Positions 9,321 to 18,178 of a DNA stretch of 58,386 nucleotides are shown here, piece after piece. Source of the DNA: RGIG4079 sp045576735 (GTDB taxonomy: Bacteria > Bacteroidota > Bacteroidia > Bacteroidales > Muribaculaceae). How positions within the stretch are numbered: the stretch's first letter is position 1; each line of letters begins with the position of its first letter. Below the pieces are notes generated by a model that was given only the letters and a program-made list of their open reading frames with translations, made no database searches and had not been told where the DNA came from. Both the position numbers and the translations under genes were made by a program. Location: NCBI GenBank assembly GCA_045576735.1, contig JAZNGZ010000094.1, forward strand, positions 1 through 58,386, read 5' to 3'.

Positions 9321-9632
9321 TTAATAGTCGTATTTGCGTTTGGGATTACGTGGGAACCAACCTTTTATCACTCGTTTCTTCTGGTCGAATATCTCTTTGA
9401 TGGTCCAAAACGAGGAGAATGAGAACACCCCAAGCAATGTGGACCACAACACATTCTCTACCCAAATCGACAAGCCCACACCCACCAATCCGAGCACTAA
9501 AAACCACCACCAGCATCGAGTGCCGAAATAATACTCACACTTGATAACTACCGGGTGAAACAACCCTATGATAAGGAAAGTGCTCACCCCTATAACCAAG
9601 CCGAGCAAATGATATTCTTGTAATAATTGCAT
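9321..9632 (-). CDS. DUF4491 family membrane protein
   Basis: 103 residues from ATG 9632; an upstream in-frame ATG at 9644 is only 5 bp from the -7 box and would make an almost leaderless message, so I prefer the second. Three hydrophobic segments are visible (LGLVIGVSTFLIIGLFHPVVI, CWWWFLVLGLVGVGLSI, LWSTLLGVFSFSSFWTI) and a basic C-terminus (KKRVIKGWFPRNPKRK). The pattern GLFHPVVIKCEYYFGTRCWW is the family signature. Function unknown. It precedes the ABC-F gene by 2 bp in one operon. Confidence 0.85.
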   Translation of the reverse strand: MQLLQEYHLLGLVIGVSTFLIIGLFHPVVIKCEYYFGTRCWWWFLVLGLVGVGLSIWVENVLWSTLLGVFSFSSFWTIKEIFDQKKRVIKGWFPRNPKRKYDY

Positions 9633-9648
9633 AATTGATTCCATAGTG

Positions 9649-9679
9649 CAAAATTAGCACTTTTTACACGATTTCACAA
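9649..9679 (-). promoter_or_regulatory. Promoter of the DUF4491/ABC-F operon
   Basis: On the minus strand TTG (complement of 9677-9679), 20 bp, then TAATTTTG (complement of 9649-9656). The predicted start of transcription is at about 9643-9645, right at the first ATG of the DUF4491 frame. Confidence 0.7.
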
Positions 9680-9749
9680 TAAGGCTTCTAATTTAAGATA
9701 TATGCCGACGAGAATAAATATTCCACATCGGCATATATCAAATTTTGCA

Positions 9750-10025
9750 TTAGTACTCTGCTTCAGAAATAACCCGAGCTGATTCTTTTTTATATGCCCG
9801 TCGATTATATTTTTCACTTCTACACAAAGCACAACTACATGGTGTTCTCATTGTTTTGTACTTAAAACTCCACAATTGTTTGGCACAATCCATCCAATGT
9901 GGGTGTTGGATTAATTTTCCGTTTTCATCCCACACCCCTTGATTATTTGCCACCATTAAAATCATTCGTGATTTAAACAAGCGCCATTGATGACGCCTAC
10001 GCCATAATTTGTTTCTTTTTTCCAT
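9750..10025 (-). CDS. Small basic protein with CxCxxC motif
   Basis: 91 residues, strongly basic at the N-terminus (MEKRNKLWRRRHQWRLFKSR), then an aromatic region (HPHWMDCAKQLWSF) and a C-terminal TPCSCALCRSEKYNRR. The closely spaced cysteines in CSCALC resemble the PCSCxxC pattern seen in many short uncharacterised bacterial proteins and could bind a metal. No other family is recognised. It stands alone on the minus strand between the DUF4491 operon and the DMT permease. The interval 10026-10215 upstream is AT-rich and shows no convincing full promoter. Confidence 0.65.
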   Translation of the reverse strand: MEKRNKLWRRRHQWRLFKSRMILMVANNQGVWDENGKLIQHPHWMDCAKQLWSFKYKTMRTPCSCALCRSEKYNRRAYKKESARVISEAEY

Positions 10026-10215
10026 CGTCGCGATCTATTAGATTAATAATCTTCAACGATGCTTGACGATATAAAATATTCCGTTTCATAATTATCTATT
10101 TTTAATATTTTCTATAATGCCCATTTCAACAAAGATGGAGCCAAGATTTATCATCATATACGTAGCTCTTTATGTATTGCAAAGTGAACTTATATAATAT
10201 TTCCTCATTTTGTAG

Positions 10216-10223
10216 TAACTTTG
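10216..10223 (+). promoter_or_regulatory. -7 box of the DMT permease
   Basis: TAACTTTG 9 bp before ATG 10233, which implies a 5' untranslated region of only a few bases. No clear -33 box is seen. Confidence 0.5.
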
Positions 10224-10232
10224 CACTTGATT

Positions 10233-11156
10233 ATGGCAAAGAAACAAAAAACGAGTATTTTTCAGCGGCCGGTGTGGGTTGTGGTGTTTGCTCTCACGGC
10301 GGCTATAGCTTGGGGGTGGGCTTATCCGCTCATCAAGTTAGGGTTTCAACATTGGGGCATCGATCAAGATATGACCGGTGGCAAAATGCTGTTTGCCGGT
10401 GTTCGCTTTGCCATTTCAGGGCTTATAATCCTTGCCATTGCCGGCTCTACAGGCAAGAAATTTAAAGTAAAAAACCGTTGGGGGTGGGTGTATGTGATAT
10501 TATTCGCATTGCTCAACACCACTCTACACTACACGTTTTTCTACATAGGCTTGTCGCATAGCGAAGGGGCAAGAGCGGCTATTTTCAACTCGCTTGGCAC
10601 ATTTATGCTTGTGTTATTTGCATGTATGTTTTTCAAGAGCGACCGCCTCACCTCACGCAAGATATTAGGTTGTGCGATAGGTTTTGCCGGCATTCTTGCG
10701 CTGAATATAGGTGGTGGCGAAAGCGGACAATTCACCCTTATGGGCGACGGCATGATTATTCTCAACGCACTCTGTTCGGCTCTTGCCGGATTGATGACTC
10801 GTGGATTAGGCCGACGGGTGGATATATTTGTAGGCACCGGCTATAGCCTTGCCATAGGTGGGTTATTACTCATCTTTCCCGGACTCGCATTAGGTGGCAC
10901 CCTACCCCTCATCACCACTCAAGGTCTGATAATCTTGGGGCTGCTCATCGCGATATCCTCCATAGGATTTGCACTATACAACAAACTCTTGAGTTGCAAC
11001 CCTGTGGGCAAAGTGGCGATATTCAACTCGCTAATCCCCGTTGTGGGCGCACTCTCCTCATGTCTATGCCTGGGCGAACCGTTCTACTGGAAATACCTCC
11101 TCGCCGCCCTCCTCGCCACAACCGGTATCTACATCATCAACCGAGGAAAGAAATAG
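10233..11156 (+). CDS. DMT superfamily (EamA) permease
   Basis: 307 residues from ATG 10233. A longer frame begins at TTG 10221, which lies inside the -7 box and is unlikely. About ten hydrophobic helices make two EamA repeats (first VVVFALTAAIAWGWAYPLIKLGF, second starting about ILNALCSALAGLMTRG). The conserved GLSHSEGARAAIFNSLGTF and the matching VGKVAIFNSLIPVVGALSS at the end of each repeat are typical of the family. It exports or imports a small metabolite across the inner membrane; substrate unknown. Convergent with the ADP-ribosylglycohydrolase gene, 8 bp apart. Confidence 0.92.
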   Translation: MAKKQKTSIFQRPVWVVVFALTAAIAWGWAYPLIKLGFQHWGIDQDMTGGKMLFAGVRFAISGLIILAIAGSTGKKFKVKNRWGWVYVILFALLNTTLHYTFFYIGLSHSEGARAAIFNSLGTFMLVLFACMFFKSDRLTSRKILGCAIGFAGILALNIGGGESGQFTLMGDGMIILNALCSALAGLMTRGLGRRVDIFVGTGYSLAIGGLLLIFPGLALGGTLPLITTQGLIILGLLIAISSIGFALYNKLLSCNPVGKVAIFNSLIPVVGALSSCLCLGEPFYWKYLLAALLATTGIYIINRGKK

Positions 11157-11164
11157 GAAAGCTA

Positions 11165-12328
11165 TCAAATTAACTTCTCTTTGAGGCCTAGGGGGGTTAT
11201 GTTGTAATAGCGTTCATAGCGGGCTATTTCATTAGGGTTGTTTTTGTCGGGGGTGGATGTTATTGATTCTTGTGAAAGGTCATCGGCAAGGGTAAGTATT
11301 ACTTCAGATAGTTCGAGTGTAGTTTCCAGGTCTTTGCCATCGGGACAGAATATGTTACGATTTTTAATATGCTCATATCCATAAATTGCGCCGATGATGT
11401 TGCCTGTAATTGCACCTGTTGAGTCACTATCACCATTGTGATTAACCGATGCAATAATTGCATCTTCCACACTGTCGATGTGTCGGATGGTGCAATAAAG
11501 TGCTACAGCCCAAGCTTCTTCGCCCACCCAACCTTCACCTAGTTGGTCGATTGCTTCGACATCGGTCGCATTGGAATTAGCCAGGGTCAAGGCTTTTAGT
11601 GTAAGGTCTCGCAAGTAGCATTTATCTTTTTCATATTCTCCCTGGTAAACTTTATCAAGAGCATCGATTACATCAGCAATAATATCATCAATATTATTTA
11701 GCACTTCACTAGGTGTTAGTGCAACCACTTTGTAAATAAAGCCTGCAAATATAGCTGCCGACAGAAATCCAAGTGGATGTAGGTGGGTCGACTCGGCAGC
11801 GTCTCCGGCCAATCGTATTACTTCGCTTAAACTCATTCGATTATTGACTGCTGCATACAACGAAACCGGAGCGACTCGCATGATACCTCCACAACCCTTG
11901 CTATTATTAATAGGTTTAGAACCGCGTTTAATCTCCTCTAATGCAGAAAGACATGTGTTGCCCGGTGCTCGCAATGAATACAATGCCTTTATTTCGCTTA
12001 GCCAACAAGACTTTTGAGGACCAAGGTATTTACGATTTTGAGTGGATAGCCAATCAAGATATGCGCGCACAATTGCATATATAGGTTTTGTGTCTTGACA
12101 ATCAGCATTTAGTATTCCGTTTGCAGTATAGAGCGTCATCTGAGTGTCGTCGCTCACGAGTGCTTTACCCGACTCCTTTTCAATCTCAAACATCGTGATA
12201 CCCTTCTCGCCATATCGCTTTAATATTGCTATACGACTCATAAATTCCACTTCATATCCTAGCGCATCGCCTGCAGCCCCGGCCATGAGGCTACCTCTTA
12301 TTTTATCGTTAATTGTTGTGTAGTTCAT
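11165..12328 (-). CDS. ADP-ribosylglycohydrolase family protein
   Basis: 387 residues. The protein starts with the DraG-type motif IRGSLMAGAAGDALG and has both metal-site motifs of the family: SDDTQM at residues 59-64 and GDSDST at 299-304. A glycine-rich CGGIMRVAP stretch near 146-154 and HLHPLGFLSA near 182-191 fit the all-helical fold. Such enzymes remove ADP-ribose from modified proteins or hydrolyse ADP-ribose compounds with two magnesium ions in the cytoplasm. The next gene upstream on the same strand is a NADAR/YbiA-like protein, which suggests a shared role in ADP-ribose chemistry, although 244 bp separate them. That gap holds only a short shadow frame and AT-rich DNA. Confidence 0.93.
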   Translation of the reverse strand: MNYTTINDKIRGSLMAGAAGDALGYEVEFMSRIAILKRYGEKGITMFEIEKESGKALVSDDTQMTLYTANGILNADCQDTKPIYAIVRAYLDWLSTQNRKYLGPQKSCWLSEIKALYSLRAPGNTCLSALEEIKRGSKPINNSKGCGGIMRVAPVSLYAAVNNRMSLSEVIRLAGDAAESTHLHPLGFLSAAIFAGFIYKVVALTPSEVLNNIDDIIADVIDALDKVYQGEYEKDKCYLRDLTLKALTLANSNATDVEAIDQLGEGWVGEEAWAVALYCTIRHIDSVEDAIIASVNHNGDSDSTGAITGNIIGAIYGYEHIKNRNIFCPDGKDLETTLELSEVILTLADDLSQESITSTPDKNNPNEIARYERYYNITPLGLKEKLI

Positions 12329-12572
12329 TTTCTTATTTTTTACTTAGTTTGTTTTCTATAACCGCAGCTATTCTAATGAGTTAATCTTGCTGACGATAAA
12401 GAATTTAACTCTAAACAGATGTTATATTCTTTAGGAGCAGTCACAATATTTTATAAATTAATAGAGAGCATACAAGTTTTAATTGGCAAATTATATACCA
12501 AAGCTACTTGCTGCTCTCTCCAATTAATCGACATTGACATATCACACATTTTTGTAGGCATAATCATAAGCT

Positions 12573-13028
12573 TTACTCTGAAGGTAATTCGCCAATATCA
12601 CGAAGATACATTAACCGTTTACAGAATTCTGCAGTTGTTAATATAGTTTCTTTTATTTTTGATTTACCTAATGAGTGTGTTAGTACAGACTTACCGGTTG
12701 CGAGCAAAGCTTTACGAAAGCCTTCGTTTTTATTTATTGCGTTATAGGCTTTATTAAGTAGATTTTGATATTCCTCAGAATCTCGCTTAATAGCTTTACC
12801 CCTCCAGAACAATGTTTGAGTTCTGTACCATTTCTTATTTTTACCTTTCATTTTTGCGGTTTTACCCACTAGTGTGCATACGTATTCTTGCATATCAACA
12901 GATTCGAACTTCAATGATTGTAAGAAGCCTTCCATTGAATTACACAACACACCGTCGATTTTAAACGGATGCGGTGCAAAATTACTTAATGCACTTTCGG
13001 GATAACCATTTCCACTTCCTATGTTCAT
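12573..13028 (-). CDS. NADAR/YbiA-like protein
   Basis: 151 residues. I read it as a diverged member of the NADAR (YbiA, DUF1768) superfamily: the N-terminal SALSNFAPHPFKIDG followed by SMEGFLQSLKF aligns with the family pattern (LSNF...F.vdG....s.EH..QA.KF), and later come WRGKAIKRDSEEY and NEGFRKALLATGKSVLTHS. Known NADAR enzymes cleave N-glycosidic bonds in riboflavin intermediates or remove ADP-ribose from guanine in DNA. The usual EH is EG here, so activity is not assured. Its downstream neighbour is an ADP-ribosylglycohydrolase. Assignment rests on motif memory only. Confidence 0.55.
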   Translation of the reverse strand: MNIGSGNGYPESALSNFAPHPFKIDGVLCNSMEGFLQSLKFESVDMQEYVCTLVGKTAKMKGKNKKWYRTQTLFWRGKAIKRDSEEYQNLLNKAYNAINKNEGFRKALLATGKSVLTHSLGKSKIKETILTTAEFCKRLMYLRDIGELPSE

Positions 13029-13288
13029 AATATTAAAAATTTAAATTAAAGATTTTATAAATTTAGTTCTCTCTCTTCAAGATATAGTCAAACCGAGGTT
13101 TTAACTTGTTTATCTCTTCTTTTATTTGTTGTTTTTGTAATTATGACGCAAAGGTAGGGATTTTATTTTATTCTGCCAAATATTTTATCATTTTTTTTAA
13201 ATATATTTTTACTTTTTCTTTTTAGTCGGTCAAAAAAGAGTCAAATTATTTAGGTTGATATTATATAACTTGTATAACTGTTCTCGTA

Positions 13289-13322
13289 GAGGTGTGTCAA
13301 AAATCAAATAATGACACACCTC
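13289..13322. terminator. 11-bp hairpin, possible terminator
   Basis: Stem 13289-13299 (gaggtgtgtca) with 13312-13322, 12-nt loop. It follows the stop of the minus-strand membrane protein by 13 bp. Neither strand has a good T-run after the stem, so it may instead stabilise a 3' end. The rest of 13029-13288 is AT-rich with nothing else recognisable. Confidence 0.45.
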
Positions 13323-13335
13323 CTATAATCGCAAT

Positions 13336-14517
13336 TCATTTCTTTTTTGAAGCTAAAAGCATATGATTTCCGGTACCACTATAATAAAGGATAGGCAATT
13401 GGTCCTCAGGGATTTCTTCATGAACCATACAGTAGTCATATTTACCCGAATTTTTGTGAGCCGTAGCTATCATCTTTTCTGAGATAGGTTTTGATGAGAA
13501 AATATAGTTTTGATAACAACGGTTATCGGCAAAATCGAAGCTATCAAATTTAGGATATGGCATATAAATGCATCCCACATGCACATCACCGCTAAGATGT
13601 TTTTCTTGAGGCTGACAAGATATGCTTGATGTCGAACTAAGGCCATACATTTCCACATAATTCACAATCTCGTTCAAGCCTTTAAAGGTGTGTCCCATAA
13701 TTGTCACTTCATCGTAAATGCCATAGCATTGAATATCGTAATCGGCAATTTTCACATCAGCCAAATCGTTTCTCAAGCTTGTGAGTTGGGGAGTTAGTTC
13801 TTTAAGTTGCGGAGCGTCTTTAACCAATAGCTCTATCAATTTATCAACACCATTATCGCGCAAATAATTACGGTAGATGACATTATATAAAACGATTTCA
13901 CGCAGTGTGTAATTTATAGGCATATTCTTGATTTTATTCAAAAACTCTACCGCGTCATATAACGAGGCAAATTTACCGCTGCAAATAGCACTAGGAAAAA
14001 CCACTTTTTTTTGTGGCGATTTTTGCACTATCATATTCACCAGCTTTATTATAGCCTTTACTATAATATATAAATAACAAATTAATATCGACAACACATA
14101 TAAACATTGAAAGGCTAAAAACGTTGCACTCAAATTTTCATCAGCCACTTCATAGTCGGGCATAGTAGAGCTACCGGCAAGTAGGCTTTGATCCCATATC
14201 GAATAGCCACATGTAAATAACACAACTAGCAACAAAAACCACTTATCAACCGACATGTTCAACTTCCTTTTTCGATGTAGCCAAATTCCCCAAGGCAAAA
14301 ACACAGGAAGCACACCATATAGGAACTGCACTAGGATTAGTAACAAATTCACATTGTTCCATTCAAAATTAGAGAATATTCTAACATATCCATCGCTTGC
14401 TTCAAATCCATCAGGAGCCACCTCATAGGGTCGCCCTGCGTTATAGATTCTCAATGCCATAATGGTCAAAAATAACGTCCAAAATAGGGCAATAAAGATG
14501 TATCTACTCTTTTTCAT
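13336..14517 (-). CDS. Membrane protein of unknown function
   Basis: 393 residues from ATG 14517 (MKKSRYIFIALFW); a longer frame from 14571 adds 18 residues and overlaps the upstream gene further. The N-terminal half has about four hydrophobic helices (YIFIALFWTLFLTIMALRI, LLLILVQFLYGVLPVFL, WFLLLVVLFTCGYSIW, CLYVLSILICYLYIIV), and from about residue 190 a soluble domain without a recognised fold, including VTIMGHTFKGLNEIVNYVEMYG and a C-terminal YCMVHEEIPEDQLPILYYSG. It overlaps the 3' end of the alpha/beta hydrolase gene by 14 bp, so both are likely translated from one message. Confidence 0.7.
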   Translation of the reverse strand: MKKSRYIFIALFWTLFLTIMALRIYNAGRPYEVAPDGFEASDGYVRIFSNFEWNNVNLLLILVQFLYGVLPVFLPWGIWLHRKRKLNMSVDKWFLLLVVLFTCGYSIWDQSLLAGSSTMPDYEVADENLSATFLAFQCLYVLSILICYLYIIVKAIIKLVNMIVQKSPQKKVVFPSAICSGKFASLYDAVEFLNKIKNMPINYTLREIVLYNVIYRNYLRDNGVDKLIELLVKDAPQLKELTPQLTSLRNDLADVKIADYDIQCYGIYDEVTIMGHTFKGLNEIVNYVEMYGLSSTSSISCQPQEKHLSGDVHVGCIYMPYPKFDSFDFADNRCYQNYIFSSKPISEKMIATAHKNSGKYDYCMVHEEIPEDQLPILYYSGTGNHMLLASKKK

Positions 14518-15280
14518 AGCTTGTATTATTTTCAAAATATTCATCAATAAGTTTTTTGCGAATGTTGTCAACTACATTCCACACGTCCCATTTAATATTT
14601 TTTTCATTAAGTCGATGTCCTCCCTCAAAACTATAGCAATGGTCAATGCCATAATGATTCATAAATTCTTGCTCGCAATTCACCACATCGTCGTCGGTGC
14701 CAAACATACCAAACGTAATATCTCGTTCTTCTTTGGTGAGATTATCAAACTGATGACTCTCTAATGCAGCATATTTATCGCACAACGCCTCAGTAATAAC
14801 ATATTCGGCTGCGCCATCGACTCGAGGGCTGAAGAATTGGTTCACACCAAGTTTCTTACGCATTGAGCAGGACACATGAAAAGATGGATTAATCAATATC
14901 TTATGATAGCCGCGAAGTTTTTGGGCAAACATTCCTCCCATCGATGTTCCTATCACAATATCTATTCCCTCTCGCTTTACCAGCTCTTGCAACATGGCCA
15001 AAGCCTCATCGGGGTCGATAGGTAGGTCGGGCGAAAAAATCACGTCATCGGGCAAATAGCGGCGAAGCCTCTCGGCAGTTCCCGATGAGCCCGACGAAGA
15101 TAATCCGTGTATGTAAAGTATATTAAATCGTGTGACATATTGTTGATAAATTTCTCTATCTCTCTCGCTCCAGCTTCCTAAATCTTCAACATAATAAAAT
15201 CCTTGTTGGCGTGCTTTTTCTCTCATTATCGCCATGCTATCATGACTGAGAGGCTCCGGCCGTTTCTTCCCTATTTTCAT
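14504..15280 (-). CDS. Alpha/beta hydrolase, YqiA/YcfP-like esterase
   Basis: 258 residues. After a charged N-terminal extension of about 50 residues comes the hydrolase core: ILYIHGLSSSG (oxyanion loop), then the nucleophile elbow GTSMGG with Ser near residue 114, an acid candidate in FGTDDDVV near 195, and the histidine in FEGGHRL near 218. This is the layout of YqiA-type esterases, which are cytoplasmic and cleave short acyl esters; the natural substrate is not known. It overlaps the membrane protein downstream by 14 bp and follows the nucleotidase gene by 80 bp. Confidence 0.85.
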   Translation of the reverse strand: MKIGKKRPEPLSHDSMAIMREKARQQGFYYVEDLGSWSERDREIYQQYVTRFNILYIHGLSSSGSSGTAERLRRYLPDDVIFSPDLPIDPDEALAMLQELVKREGIDIVIGTSMGGMFAQKLRGYHKILINPSFHVSCSMRKKLGVNQFFSPRVDGAAEYVITEALCDKYAALESHQFDNLTKEERDITFGMFGTDDDVVNCEQEFMNHYGIDHCYSFEGGHRLNEKNIKWDVWNVVDNIRKKLIDEYFENNTSYEKE

Positions 15281-15360
15281 TGCTATTAAATTTTATATTA
15301 CATTATAACTATAGTGAGTTCACCCGGTTTCTTATTCTATCATTTTCATTGTTTATCCAA

Positions 15361-15810
15361 CTACTTTTGTGGCAATAGATAATCAAGTATGGCATTCCAA
15401 TCGGGATATTCTTCAGAGCCAAACTGTATCCATTCGCCTTCAAATTTGCTGGTGCCGTTTTTGCCTCTATCGTCGATTAAGACATCTCCTTTGCAAAGGT
15501 TCTTACAATGAGTGATTACCATGCGCTTGTGAAACACATCGTCGAGATACTTTGTAACCCATATCACTTTATCGCTCCATGCCGATGGGTTGCCCCATGG
15601 CGCAGTCGAAAGGATATAACAATCATAATGTTCATTGAGTCGATGCACGGCATCAATCGCTCCAGGCATAGGCTTCATCAAACCGAAAATCCCCGGAATT
15701 TCGTCAAATCGTCCCTCATACTCCTTAAGTGTTGCTTCACTTTGTTGAGCCAATCCCGACTCAAAATCAACCAACACCCCATCCATGTCAAAATATAATC
15801 GTTTTTTCAT
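15361..15810 (-). CDS. HAD-superfamily 5'(3')-deoxyribonucleotidase-like protein
   Basis: 149 residues from ATG 15810; a GTG one codon earlier is also in frame. HAD motif I is YFDMDGVLVDF at the N-terminus, with the two aspartates of the phosphatase subclass; motif II is LSTAPW; lysine near KGDV and motif III/IV DVLIDDRGKNG follow. The order and the small cap match the NT5C family, which dephosphorylates nucleoside monophosphates. It lies in a minus-strand cluster, 29 bp after the lipoprotein gene, so they are probably co-transcribed. Confidence 0.88.
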   Translation of the reverse strand: MKKRLYFDMDGVLVDFESGLAQQSEATLKEYEGRFDEIPGIFGLMKPMPGAIDAVHRLNEHYDCYILSTAPWGNPSAWSDKVIWVTKYLDDVFHKRMVITHCKNLCKGDVLIDDRGKNGTSKFEGEWIQFGSEEYPDWNAILDYLLPQK

Positions 15811-15842
15811 CACTTCGCTTAATTTTTATTAGTTACATATCA

Positions 15843-17033
15843 TTATATCTCATTAAAATTCACTGTAACCACTTTTTCAGAACTTTTGCCTTTGTTTTTG
15901 TAAACAAATTTATATCCTATATAACCAAATTCTTTATACGCTTCTATTTCAGCTCGAACTTCGTCGGTTCTCATAGTCGATATAAAGTGGCTCTTAAATT
16001 CATCAAGCGATTCAATATCATCGACACTTACTGTTACTCCATCTAACACATAAATTATTGCAATATGGTTGTTTCTTTCCTCTGCCCAACTATCCACAAC
16101 TCCGTCGCCTATTTCATCCTTTTGAGATTTACTCAAGGCCTTGATAATAGTTTGTCGTTGAGCCGCTATTACATCTTGTTCCGACATCGGCTTTGATTCA
16201 ATTTCATTCCATGTAAGAATCGCTTCATCTCTATAGCCCAATTGGTTCTTAATCACGATTCTTATTCCGGCAAGGTTCAATTCTTTCAATGCATACATTG
16301 ATTGTGTCACCAATATATCATCAGCAGCATTTTGATAAGATGCACAAAGACTCCGCGATATTGCATTAACACTCACATATTCCATATCCTCATTTGACGC
16401 ATTATATGTCAATGTAATGGTTTCATAATCATCATCAATCGACACATCTACAATAGAAATATCACTATCCTCTTCTAATAATGGGCGTAAACTAGCTTCC
16501 TCATTCTTTTCAATTGTATAGATTACGTTTTTGCGGTTTACGCTATTTATCACCTCTATTGGGTTCTCTTTGATTTTAGTTATCTCATCGGGAGTAAGGG
16601 TAAAATCGAGTGTATTATTGTCTTTGTCAATATACCTATAAACCAAATTATACTCTGCAGTTCTTAAATCGTCGACAATTTTCTTAGGTATATAGGCATC
16701 GTCTCCACCCATATTTTTAGACATTACAGCAAGGCTAAACAACTGCGCATCACGCGTATAATTCCTTGCCGAATATGCTTCATCGATTAAGCGCACTTCA
16801 AACACTACCGACTCACCTTCAATCTTACAACTGGTAAATTGACCAAACTCCTTAAACAAATCTGAATCCACTTGAGAATTCATCGATGAGGTATTTTTAT
16901 TTAATTTATTAATAACTTTAGCGAGTTCTTCTCGTTTGCGTTCCTTGGCACTAAAGAGGGAACATGATTGAACCGCTATCGATGCCACAAGCATCAGCGC
17001 CACTACGACTGTGATATTATTCAACTTTTTCAT
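15843..17033 (-). CDS. Putative lipoprotein of unknown function
   Basis: 396 residues. The N-terminus MKKLNNITVVVALMLVASIAVQSCSLF is a lipoprotein signal with the lipobox VQSC, so the mature protein should be lipid-anchored in the envelope. The rest is soluble and mixed in charge, with two pieces that look like a repeated fold: a DIVDVSIDDDYETITLTYNASN-type segment and a C-terminal EIEAYKEFGYIGYKFVYKNKGK(S/V) strand pattern. No family is recognised. A TAAATTTG -7 box (complement of 17138-17145) lies 105 bp before the start; the rest of 17034-17337 is AT-rich non-coding DNA. Confidence 0.75.
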   Translation of the reverse strand: MKKLNNITVVVALMLVASIAVQSCSLFSAKERKREELAKVINKLNKNTSSMNSQVDSDLFKEFGQFTSCKIEGESVVFEVRLIDEAYSARNYTRDAQLFSLAVMSKNMGGDDAYIPKKIVDDLRTAEYNLVYRYIDKDNNTLDFTLTPDEITKIKENPIEVINSVNRKNVIYTIEKNEEASLRPLLEEDSDISIVDVSIDDDYETITLTYNASNEDMEYVSVNAISRSLCASYQNAADDILVTQSMYALKELNLAGIRIVIKNQLGYRDEAILTWNEIESKPMSEQDVIAAQRQTIIKALSKSQKDEIGDGVVDSWAEERNNHIAIIYVLDGVTVSVDDIESLDEFKSHFISTMRTDEVRAEIEAYKEFGYIGYKFVYKNKGKSSEKVVTVNFNEI

Positions 17034-17337
17034 GATAAAAATATATTAGGGGATTTCTATAAAATATCTGAATTAATCTTTATTTGCCGGAAAGGCTCTT
17101 TTGCCTTCTCCTCAGTTGTCGTTATTGATTTATACCACAAATTTAAACACAAATAAACGTAATTATTATTTATTTTAAAAAGATTGTGACATAATAATCA
17201 GTTTTTTACACAAAATACCTTTTTATCATGACATCCAACTTCTACTTAGTGAGGAGTGAGGAGATGGGAGTGCTGTGACTAGATTTTATTATTTCCTATG
17301 GTCTAATTGGATATTTGGATTTTCTATAGGGTGAGGG

Positions 17338-18078
17338 TTATTCTCTTATCGATTGAATGAGGTCGGTGATGCCGTAGTAGATGGCCATGCTAGCGTATAC
17401 TACCATTGCCATGATGAGGAATTCACCGTTAATATCGGCAAAGAATACAGGTAGCCATAAGTAGATGAGCCCGATGCCAAGTAATATGCATGCGATAGAA
17501 AACACTATGCTTGTAATTTTCAATGCTTTTCCGCCTTTACCTAGTGTGTCACATATTTGTTGGTAGCTTGCTGTGGCTCGTTGGGCTTTGTATTGCTCAT
17601 AAATGGGTTGAGCATCGACCGTAAGCACTTCATCGATTGAATTTTCGTCGAAACATTTCACATCTTTGAGTCTCATATATTTGCCGGCATTTTTCACGAT
17701 CCAACTACCTGCAAGGATTGACAACACTCCAAACACGATGTATTGCAACAATGCGTCGGGCACTTGAAGTACCAATAATCCCACGACATACGACACAAAA
17801 TAGATGAAGACCACACAATTCAACACAATGTTGAGCATTAGTTCTTTTTTCAATTTTGCCACATTGTTTGAATATATTGTTTCTAAATGGTCGATAGTGT
17901 GTTTCTGCTGATAATATATCAAATCTTTTTCAAAGATTTTACGAGTCAAATATGGCACACCAAACATCACTACAAACATTGCCACAAAGAATGAATTTTC
18001 TTGTAAAAAAGGTACTCCTGTGAGTTCCAAAATGGGATAAATCATTATCCACATCACAAAATAAAAACTTGTCTTCAT
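17338..18078 (-). CDS. Four-helix membrane protein of unknown function
   Basis: 246 residues. Hydrophobic segments lie near residues 5-20, 25-45, 83-125 (two helices) and 185-240 (two helices), with a charged cytoplasmic-looking stretch at 45-80 and another at 135-180 (DSIEEVLTVD-like acid region, QYKAQRATASYQQICDTLGKGGKALK). No family is recognised. It is the last gene after the kinase/ectodomain set on the same strand, 100 bp from it, and might belong to that group; the gap has no obvious promoter. Confidence 0.7.
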   Translation of the reverse strand: MKTSFYFVMWIMIYPILELTGVPFLQENSFFVAMFVVMFGVPYLTRKIFEKDLIYYQQKHTIDHLETIYSNNVAKLKKELMLNIVLNCVVFIYFVSYVVGLLVLQVPDALLQYIVFGVLSILAGSWIVKNAGKYMRLKDVKCFDENSIDEVLTVDAQPIYEQYKAQRATASYQQICDTLGKGGKALKITSIVFSIACILLGIGLIYLWLPVFFADINGEFLIMAMVVYASMAIYYGITDLIQSIRE

Positions 18079-18178
18079 TTATTACTATTTGTTTTATACA
18101 ATTTTCGTTTTGTAAAGATACAACATTTTCGGCAACATTGAAAAACTCTTAATTATATCTCGAAGAACAAAAGCGTTT

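Noticed and set aside
12419..12646. 75-residue frame between the ADP-ribosylglycohydrolase and NADAR-like genes
   Set aside because: Overlaps the NADAR-like gene end and has no recognisable feature.
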